Shown: one piece after another, positions 1-5,070 of the stretch
Position numbering within the stretch: position 1 is the stretch's first letter
How the letters are laid out: each line of letters begins with the position of its first letter
Origin: an uncultured Kineothrix sp.
GTDB taxonomy: Bacteria > Bacillota > Clostridia > Lachnospirales > Lachnospiraceae
Direction: 5' to 3'
NCBI GenBank assembly: GCA_910587275.1
Contig: CAJUMD010000136.1
Span: 1 to 7,483, forward strand
Length of the DNA stretch: 7,483 nucleotides
Notes under the pieces: generated by a model
What the model saw: only the letters and a program-made list of their open reading frames with translations
Database searches by the model: none
Told to the model about the DNA's origin: nothing
Translations under genes and position numbers: made by a program

Positions 1-52
1 CAGTCGCCAAATGTCTGCAAGCAGCCACTTGGCTCGTTGCTCGCGGGAATAA
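1..52 (+). repeat. Partial copy (3' half) of palindromic element, copy C
   Basis: Positions 1-50 align with 4975-5028 of the complete copy B. Shared blocks include CAGTCGCCAAAT at the start, CTTGGCTCGTTGC, and GCGGGAAT at the end. The inner arm differs in sequence but still pairs: CTGC and GCAG around a short loop here, CCGC and GCGG in copy B. The flanking GCCAA/TTGGC pair is kept. The 5' half lies before the window. It contains only a trivial 13-codon ORF, so I read it as an intergenic repeat, probably downstream of a gene outside the window. Confidence 0.8.
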
Positions 53-149
53 ACATAAAAAAATACTGGAAACTATTCCCTTTTTCCTCAAATAAAGATA
101 TAATTATAGCATATACATACGTTTTTCTTATAATTAATCTTTAAAACAT
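51..149. other. A/T-rich spacer between two element copies, with promoter-like boxes
   Basis: This segment is clearly richer in A/T than the rest of the window and contains no credible coding sequence. It separates element copies C and A. It holds two perfect TATAAT hexamers, at 99-104 and 129-134, the best promoter-like sequences upstream of the first large gene. A transcript starting here would have to cross the terminator at 291-323 to reach the gene at 529. Confidence 0.5.
99..134 (+). promoter_or_regulatory. Two candidate -10 boxes (TATAAT at 99-104 and 129-134)
   Basis: Both hexamers match the sigma-A -10 consensus exactly. Neither has a good -35 partner. At 17-bp spacing the first has TTCCCT (76-81) and the second ATAGCA (106-111). 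In A/T-rich DNA such matches can arise by chance. If real, the second would start transcription near 141, just upstream of element copy A. Confidence 0.25.
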
Positions 150-250
150 AAAGTCAACAACCCCGCTGCAAGCAACGGGGTATGTGACCCTCGCGGCATT
201 TGTCGAATATCCATGTAAACATGGCTGTTTTCCTCATTGCCCTGGGGAAT
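150..250 (+). repeat. Diverged full-length copy of palindromic element, copy A
   Basis: The first 34 bases (150-183) match 4926-4959 of copy B with three differences, and the first 21 are identical. They form a hairpin with arms CCCCGCTGC and GCAACGGGG. The rest is more diverged but keeps the layout: an outer pairing near GTGA/TCAC and an inner hairpin CCATG-TAAA-CATGG (211-224), where copy B has CCGC/GCGG. Different bases in the same paired positions suggest that structure is conserved. It has no coding potential. Confidence 0.75.
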
Positions 251-290
251 CACATGAATTGCATAGAAAGGGGGGAATTTTGGCACTGGA

Positions 291-323
291 AACAGGTGCG
301 GTTTCTTCCGCACCTGTTTTTTT
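291..323 (+). terminator. Intrinsic (Rho-independent) terminator
   Basis: A perfect 11-bp stem (AACAGGTGCGG at 291-301 with CCGCACCTGTT at 308-318) encloses a six-base loop TTTCTT. The T-run spans 317-323. It lies more than 200 bases upstream of the large surface-protein gene. It could end a transcript from before the window, end a short transcript started at 99-141, or act as an attenuator in the leader. I see no alternative antiterminator pairing. Confidence 0.85.
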
Positions 324-324
324 A

Positions 325-378
325 TGCACAGTCCCATGCAATGGAAATATGCCGTAAAGCGGCGCATGGGACGCGCGG
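325..378 (+). repeat. REP-like palindromic repeat, copy 1
   Basis: This 54-base unit begins TGCACAG and ends GCGCGG. It folds into an outer 9-bp stem, GTCCCATGC (331-339) with GCATGGGAC (364-372), and an inner stem GCCGT/GCGGC around AAA. It differs from copy 2 at only three positions (332, 355, 371), and all three changes preserve pairing. It follows directly on the T-run of the terminator. Minus-strand reading frames across it are by-products of the palindrome. Confidence 0.8.
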
Positions 379-404
379 AGTAGAGGAAAACATTTCCCCT
401 ACTC
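378..404 (+). repeat. Hairpin between the two REP-like copies
   Basis: GAGTAGAGGAAA (378-389) and TTTCCCCTACTC (393-404) pair over 12 positions with a single A-C mismatch and an ACA loop. With the flanking repeats this makes three consecutive hairpins between 331 and 455. No T-run follows, so it is not an obvious intrinsic terminator. Confidence 0.65.
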
Positions 405-407
405 GAT

Positions 408-461
408 TGCACAGCCCCATGCAATGGAAATATGCCGCAAAGCGGCGCATGGGGCGCGCGG
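408..461 (+). repeat. REP-like palindromic repeat, copy 2
   Basis: This is a direct repeat of 325-378 with an 83-base offset and identical length. The outer stem is GCCCCATGC (414-422) with GCATGGGGC (447-455). The T-A pair of copy 1 (332/371) is a C-G pair here (415/454). The inner stem GCCGC/GCGGC has a C-G pair where copy 1 has a T-G wobble. Similarity continues weakly beyond the unit (GGAAAA follows both). Confidence 0.8.
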
Positions 462-528
462 TTAGGAAAAATGCCGCGAAAATACACAGCTTCAAGCACC
501 AATGATTTATGTAAAGGAGGAAACATGG
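462..528 (+). other. Leader segment immediately upstream of the first surface-protein gene
   Basis: Apart from the ribosome binding site I see no structure here and no convincing -35/-10 pair. Together with 253-528 as a whole, where only the terminator, the REP-like repeats and their hairpins are recognisable, it leaves the promoter of the downstream gene unidentified. Confidence 0.4.
513..520 (+). promoter_or_regulatory. Ribosome binding site deciding the start at 529
   Basis: AAAGGAGG sits 8 bases before the ATG at 529. It lies downstream of the in-frame ATG at 502, so the longer start is unlikely. An out-of-frame ATG at 525 overlaps (ATGGATG). The paralogue at 5071 has the same ribosome binding site and spacing but no second ATG, which supports 529. 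Confidence 0.85.
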
Positions 529-3500
529 ATGAAAAAATCCTGGAAAAAACGATTGGGAATTTTACTGACAGCATCCATCACCGCAGCAACGGTATTTCCG
601 ACGACGGCAGGAATGGCAAAAGCCAACGACGGCACGCCGGAAAAAGTACGGAATCATACAACTGCAACGGCAGACGGGCTAAACACGGTTTCCGCCAATC
701 TGCCGGCAGACGTAACTAACGGCTCACTGCCCACGGCGGCTTCTTATGACATCGACCAGCCGGTCATCGAGAGCTTTGAAATGGAGGAAAACGGGCAAAC
801 CTTAAACCAAAACGATACCCTCCATTTCAAGATGTCGGCATATGATGCGGAAAGCGGCATTAAATCCGTTACGGTTACCATTAACCATAAATCCTACTCT
901 TTTTCCCGCTCCGTAACTTTAGAAAACAGCGGGGGAAACCTTTATACAGGAACGATTTCCTGCCGTGACCTTTTGGGTTACGAAGGAAATTACTATATTT
1001 CCCGGATTTTGGTAGAGGATTATGCCAATAATTATACAGAATCGCCGATTTTGACCGAAGACAGGTATGCGTATCTTTATACCTTTACACTCACAAACCA
1101 GGGAACCCTGTCCGTTTCCAATTTCCAAATACAGAAAAACACATCCAACGCGGACGGGACTTTGGGGATTGGCGATACCGTCACCTATACGGCACATGTG
1201 GACTGCGAAGGAATGGAACTTAGGGAAAAAGCCGAGATGCTTCTTGAAACAGCAAAAAGCGGCGAATATAAAAGACAATACGCAGACATGGTCTACCATG
1301 CCGATACCCAAACGGTGACAGGCACTTTTACCATTACCGCCGATACTTATCCGGCAGAATGGAACCTGGTACAAGTCCGGTTCTATGCGGTACATGGCAC
1401 CTCTCATCTCTTCTCTCCTGCCAAAATCGAGCCGGATAACAATTTAACATTTACCGTCAGCCATAACGAGTACGATTTCCAGCCGCCCGTCATCGAAAGC
1501 ATTACCCTGGACAAAGACGGTCAAACGGTAAAAGCCGGGGATACCCTTACGCTGAAAATAAAGGTAAACGAAAAAAATCCTTCCAGCCAAATGGATGCCA
1601 TCTTTACCACGGGAAAACGTGCTTACACTGCCAACCTGAATTTAGATCCAATCACCATGGAGTATACGGGAACAATAAAAATCATCAGTACGACTTACCC
1701 GGCAAAATGGGACCTTACCATCATATATCTTTCCGATACATACGACAACCGGACACAACTGTCCGATTTCTCGGCAGACTGCGCCACAAACAGTCCATGG
1801 TATTTCACGGTAGACCCGGAAGGATATGTGGACCAGAAAGATACGGTAAATCCTGTCATCGAAGACATTACCATTGACAAAAACGGCCAATGGGTCCAGC
1901 CGGGCGATACCGTCACCATGACTGTAAAAGTAAAGGAAGAAAACCCTTCCTCCTATGCCTGTGCCACGTTCCGTCCCCAGGTCTCAAATGTTTCCGGTAT
2001 CTCTGAAATTGGTTTGTATTACAATGCCGATACCAAAGAATACACGGGCAGCATTACCATAGCCAGTGATACCTATCCCTGTGAATGGAAACTTACGGAT
2101 TTATCCGTAACCGACCAAAGCGGGAACAAAGCGTATATAGAAAGTTACCGGGAAGACTTTGCAAAAACCTACCCCTGGTATTACATGGTAAAATCCGGGG
2201 ACACCTACCGGGAAGATATGAAAAATGTCACATTCACTTTTTACGGATTAGCGCTCCAGGAGGACGGCAGTTACCAATACGGTTCGGAAATTTCTTCCCA
2301 AACCGTGGAAAATGTGGGAAGAAGGAACTCCTTAAAAGAACTCGGCGTATCCTTGCCAAAGCCCGTCGAAGGATTAACCGCCATATGGACAGACGTCCTT
2401 TGGAATACACAGACAATCAATGAGGACACAGTATTGCTATTTGAAGGCTCGGATGATCTGTACTATCTGTTTAATGCCACCTATGACAAAGGCTGCGCCA
2501 ATGTAAAACTTACCTACATGACAAAAGACAGCGGAATAAAAACCGTAACCATTCCGCAGTTTACCGGCAAAGAATCCACTTACCGGGAAGTACTGGATGC
2601 CCTTCCGCTGCCGGAAGATGCAAGAACAGACGGCTTTTCCGGTTATAAACTAAAAGCCGGGACGGATGAAACCGCACAGGTCGGGGATATCGCTTCCCTC
2701 TACGCGGAAGCCGAATACAACAACTGCCAGGTCGCATGGCACACCAAATATCTTGATGAAAACGGCAACGAAAAATCCGATATCATTCCGGCATCCTATG
2801 AAAAAGGAACCACTGTCAATGAAGCGCTGGCAGCCCTGACAGCAAAGGGAGGACCGGAAGGAATACCCGCCCAACCGGAATCCCCGGATTTTGAAACATG
2901 GGTTCTGACGGATACCTCCGGGGAAGACGTACTGTCCCAGCCGATGACGGATTTGTATGTCACCGCCGTATACCGGGGTAAAACCACCGTGGACGCAGCC
3001 TATACCTACCGCGGGGAAGACGGGGCGCTCACCTGCGGAGGCGGGCTGATGCTCATGGACGGGGAAAACCTTTCCGATACCGCCATCCTGGGGGAAGCCA
3101 CGAATGCCTTTAAAAATGTAAACCACCTGGAGGGACTCCTTTTGCAGGAATGGACAGGCAGCATGGAAACCGACCTTGGCAGATACAAAAAAGTCAGCTT
3201 CCGGGCATTATACCGTAACTGCGCCGTCATCTTAAAATACCCGGACAGTGCCTGCCAATACATCGTCGTACCAAAAGGCTCCCCCTTCACACTGCCCACC
3301 GAAAATGAAACATATACCGACATCTTATGGGAAGGCTGCACGGCAGGGGAAACCGTAACCATTACCGCAGACAGGGAATTCCTTGTGGCGGATGCCAAAC
3401 CAAAGGACGGTTCTGCGGACAAACCGGACGGTGAAAAACCATCCCAAAACGAAATTGATAAAATCATAGACGAAATCAACCATACGGAAAACGGCGGCAC

Positions 3501-4137
3501 CGTCCGCGTGGATATGAAAAAGGCAACGGTTGTGCCGAAGGAAGTTTTGGAAGCCATCCAGGGGAAAGAAGTAAACATCGTCCTGGACATGGGCGCTTAC
3601 TGCTGGTCCATCGGCGGAACCGATGTCCTTGCCTCCAACCTGAAGGATATTGATTTGGAAGTAACCATAGGTACGAATGCCATTCCGCCCGCCCTTGTGG
3701 ATTCCCTCGCGGAAGGAAAACCCTCCACCCAGCTTTCCCTGACACACAACGGGGAATTCGGCTTCCGGGCAGACCTTACCTTAAACCTTGGCAGCGGACA
3801 CGCCGGGGGTACCGGGAATTTATACTATTATGACAGTTCCGGGAAACTGGTTTACCGCAATGCAGGGGAAATCGGGGCAGACGGTACAATCAGCCTCTCC
3901 TTCTCCCATGCATCCGATTACGTGATTATCATCGACCGCGCACCGGCCGGAAACGAAAACAACGGCAGCGGCAGCGAAGACCGGGAAGAAAACGACGCCA
4001 GCGAAGACCTTGGGGTAAGCCCGCCGGCGGACCAAAGCAACAGCCAACGGCAAACAGCCCCTGACGGAAACAACGGAGACCGGAATGGTTCCGGTACGGA
4101 TACCGGCAGGCTAAAAAGCCCGAAAACAGGAGAATAA
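529..4137 (+). CDS. Large secreted surface protein with four Ig-like modules and terminal SPKTG motif
   Basis: The 1202-residue protein is probably an adhesin-like or other surface-displayed protein. Its ligand is unknown. Residues 1-32 form a signal peptide: KK/KKR, a hydrophobic core, and probable cleavage after AKA. Four tandem modules of roughly 115-120 residues follow, near 74-192, 193-312, 313-434 and 435-560. Modules 1, 3 and 4 open with PVIE; modules 2-4 share YPxxW, and modules 3 and 4 end in PWYF or PWYY. The pattern (GDT..., YTGTI, W.L..., D..GN) resembles bacterial Ig-like beta-sandwiches. Residues 564-980 are beta-rich, partly like MucBP or InlB B-repeat beta-grasp domains (for example around 732). 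Residues 988-1136 form a conserved-looking C-terminal domain (NGGTV to DYVIIID), of a kind I associate with Clostridia surface proteins. A hydrophilic Gly/Asn/Asp/Glu linker then leads to SPKTGE at the very C-terminus. No membrane-spanning tail follows. The srtB gene comes next. Product class is fairly sure; binding role is inference. Confidence 0.85.
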   Translation: MKKSWKKRLGILLTASITAATVFPTTAGMAKANDGTPEKVRNHTTATADGLNTVSANLPADVTNGSLPTAASYDIDQPVIESFEMEENGQTLNQNDTLHFKMSAYDAESGIKSVTVTINHKSYSFSRSVTLENSGGNLYTGTISCRDLLGYEGNYYISRILVEDYANNYTESPILTEDRYAYLYTFTLTNQGTLSVSNFQIQKNTSNADGTLGIGDTVTYTAHVDCEGMELREKAEMLLETAKSGEYKRQYADMVYHADTQTVTGTFTITADTYPAEWNLVQVRFYAVHGTSHLFSPAKIEPDNNLTFTVSHNEYDFQPPVIESITLDKDGQTVKAGDTLTLKIKVNEKNPSSQMDAIFTTGKRAYTANLNLDPITMEYTGTIKIISTTYPAKWDLTIIYLSDTYDNRTQLSDFSADCATNSPWYFTVDPEGYVDQKDTVNPVIEDITIDKNGQWVQPGDTVTMTVKVKEENPSSYACATFRPQVSNVSGISEIGLYYNADTKEYTGSITIASDTYPCEWKLTDLSVTDQSGNKAYIESYREDFAKTYPWYYMVKSGDTYREDMKNVTFTFYGLALQEDGSYQYGSEISSQTVENVGRRNSLKELGVSLPKPVEGLTAIWTDVLWNTQTINEDTVLLFEGSDDLYYLFNATYDKGCANVKLTYMTKDSGIKTVTIPQFTGKESTYREVLDALPLPEDARTDGFSGYKLKAGTDETAQVGDIASLYAEAEYNNCQVAWHTKYLDENGNEKSDIIPASYEKGTTVNEALAALTAKGGPEGIPAQPESPDFETWVLTDTSGEDVLSQPMTDLYVTAVYRGKTTVDAAYTYRGEDGALTCGGGLMLMDGENLSDTAILGEATNAFKNVNHLEGLLLQEWTGSMETDLGRYKKVSFRALYRNCAVILKYPDSACQYIVVPKGSPFTLPTENETYTDILWEGCTAGETVTITADREFLVADAKPKDGSADKPDGEKPSQNEIDKIIDEINHTENGGTVRVDMKKATVVPKEVLEAIQGKEVNIVLDMGAYCWSIGGTDVLASNLKDIDLEVTIGTNAIPPALVDSLAEGKPSTQLSLTHNGEFGFRADLTLNLGSGHAGGTGNLYYYDSSGKLVYRNAGEIGADGTISLSFSHASDYVIIIDRAPAGNENNGSGSEDREENDASEDLGVSPPADQSNSQRQTAPDGNNGDRNGSGTDTGRLKSPKTGE
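4117..4134 (+). other. SPKTG-type sorting motif at extreme C-terminus
   Basis: Codons for S1197-P-K-T-G-E1202 are followed directly by TAA. SPKTG and PPKTG are established recognition motifs of Clostridioides difficile SrtB, and a class B sortase is encoded next. Classical sorting signals continue with a hydrophobic span and basic residues, which are absent here. The last codons also contain the ribosome binding site of the sortase gene. Confidence 0.75.
4128..4133 (+). promoter_or_regulatory. Ribosome binding site of sortase gene, inside upstream CDS
   Basis: AGGAGA lies 7 bases before the ATG at 4141 and overlaps the codons for Thr-Gly-Glu of the upstream sorting motif. This tight arrangement implies co-transcription and likely translational coupling of substrate and sortase. 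A second ATG at 4144 is possible, at 10-base spacing. Confidence 0.75.
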
Positions 4138-4140
4138 CAA

Positions 4141-4962
4141 ATGATGAAGTTAGAAAAAAAGAGAATCCTGACAGCCCTTTTCCTCCTTGCCTTCGGCGCT
4201 GCCGTCTCCTTCGCGGGATTTCACGCCGGGAAGGCAGGGAATGCGGAGCAAACCGTAAATACCACCGGTACGGATACCGTACCGGGTTCCCTGGCTGCCA
4301 AAACCGCAGCGGCAAAGCAAACGGACGAATCCGGCAGGACAACAATTGATTTCGGTCTGCTGACCGGCCAGAACCCGGATATCTATGCATGGATTACCGT
4401 TCCCGGAACGGTGATTGACTATCCCGTTTTACAGAAAAGCGATACGGAAGACCTTTATGATAATTATTACCTCGACCATACGGCAGACTTATCAGAGGGG
4501 CTTCCGGGAGCCATTTATTCCCAGCCCGTCAACCGCCTGGATTTTTCGGATTCCGTCACCGTCCTGTATGGGCATAACATGAAAAACGGCACCATGTTCA
4601 GCGGTCTCCATTCCTTTGCCGACCCGGATTTCTTCCGGGAAAACACACAGGTGATCATTTATACGCCACAACAGACACTGACCTATGAAATCTTTGCCGC
4701 AACCGATTTCTCCGATGCGCTCCTGCCCTACGAATACGATTTCACCCAGGATACCGGAATCCAAAGGTATCTTGGGGATGTGGAAGAAAGCAAAGGGAAT
4801 TTCAGGGAAGGAACACAGATACCGGAAGGGGCAAAAATCCTGACCCTGTCCACCTGTTACAGCGACCGGGAGGACCGCCGGCTCCTCATCCATGCAGTGC
4901 TGATTGGAACACAGGCGGCAGAATCAAAGTCAACAACCCCGCTGCAGGCAGCAGGGTATTGA
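4141..4962 (+). CDS. srtB: Class B sortase
   Basis: This 273-residue membrane-anchored transpeptidase would cleave sorting motifs between Thr and Gly and join the protein to a cell-envelope nucleophile. Residues 8-27 form an N-terminal membrane segment after a basic start (KLEKKR), placing the catalytic domain outside. A linker runs to about residue 70. The catalytic domain begins near NPDIYAWI (78-85) and IDYPV (92-96). Catalytic His145 is in YGHNM, Cys239 in LSTC, and Arg247 in RRLLIHAVL. The His-Cys and Cys-Arg spacings (94 and 8) are close to those I recall for C. difficile SrtB (93 and 8). The YGHNM...GTMF pattern and helix-rich insertion before LSTC fit class B rather than A, C or D. 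It is in one operon with the upstream SPKTG protein. Its last 12 residues, from SKSTTP onward, and its stop codon are encoded by a repeat element, so the native C-terminus was probably different. Confidence 0.93.
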   Translation: MMKLEKKRILTALFLLAFGAAVSFAGFHAGKAGNAEQTVNTTGTDTVPGSLAAKTAAAKQTDESGRTTIDFGLLTGQNPDIYAWITVPGTVIDYPVLQKSDTEDLYDNYYLDHTADLSEGLPGAIYSQPVNRLDFSDSVTVLYGHNMKNGTMFSGLHSFADPDFFRENTQVIIYTPQQTLTYEIFAATDFSDALLPYEYDFTQDTGIQRYLGDVEESKGNFREGTQIPEGAKILTLSTCYSDREDRRLLIHAVLIGTQAAESKSTTPLQAAGY

Positions 4963-5030
4963 TTCCCGCAGCGGCAGTCGCCAAATATCCGCTTAAGTGC
5001 GGCTGCTTGGCTCGTTGCCCGCGGGAATAA
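4926..5030 (+). repeat. Full-length palindromic element, copy B, overlapping the 3' end of srtB
   Basis: This is the best-preserved copy of the element also seen at 1-52 and 150-250. A first hairpin uses CCCCGCTGC and GCAGCAGGG, with one mismatch. A second, long nested hairpin uses ATTCCCGC (4962-4969) with GCGGGAAT (5021-5028), GCGGC (4971-4975) with GTTGC (5014-5018), GCCAA (4980-4984) with TTGGC (5007-5011), and CCGC with GCGG around TTAAGT. The sortase stop codon at 4960-4962 lies between the two hairpins. No T-run follows, so it is not a classical terminator, though it could slow or end transcription. It may be a MITE- or REP-like element; its mobiliser is unknown. Confidence 0.85.
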
Positions 5031-5055
5031 CAAAAGTCAAAAAGTTCTTATTTGG

Positions 5056-5062
5056 AAGGAGG
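5056..5062 (+). promoter_or_regulatory. Ribosome binding site of second surface-protein gene
   Basis: AAGGAGG lies 8 bases before ATG 5071. The block GGAGGAAACA through the first codons matches the region before and at 529, so the duplication included the translation initiation region. I see no promoter between the element (ending 5030) and this site. Confidence 0.85.
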
Positions 5063-5070
5063 AAACAGGA

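Noticed and set aside
1..461. CRISPR array in the repeat-rich leader
   Set aside because: Repeats are few, of two unrelated families, long and strongly palindromic, without regular unique spacers, and no cas genes are present.
200..505. 101-codon + strand open frame, including a possible Trp-containing leader peptide (FWHW near 278-290)
   Set aside because: It spans the intrinsic terminator and both repeats, reading the same repeat twice. The ATG at 254 lacks a convincing ribosome binding site, and no antiterminator pairing was found for a trp-type attenuator.
134..574. 146-codon open frame on the minus strand across the leader
   Set aside because: It runs through the terminator, both REP-like repeats and the start of the real gene. 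Its sequence is the repeated translation of the palindromes, with no plausible ribosome binding site or domain.
525..719. Alternative start at ATG 525 in another frame
   Set aside because: It is too close to the ribosome binding site (4 bases), gives a short basic peptide without known features, and has no counterpart at the paralogue start at 5071.
2650..3747. Several minus-strand open frames of 60-194 codons inside the first surface-protein gene
   Set aside because: They lie entirely opposite a well-supported long coding sequence, overlap one another, lack ribosome binding sites and show no recognisable domains.
4129..4210. A frameshift hiding a normal hydrophobic sorting tail after SPKTGE
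   Set aside because: One alternative frame reads a charged, proline-rich sequence and the other reaches TGA within a few codons. Neither gives a hydrophobic span followed by basic residues.
4926..5040. AAAGTCAA at 4926-4933 and 5033-5040 as a target-site duplication flanking element B
   Set aside because: The left AAAGTCAA is part of the element itself, because copy A also begins with it at 150-157, and copy A has no matching right-hand copy after 250.
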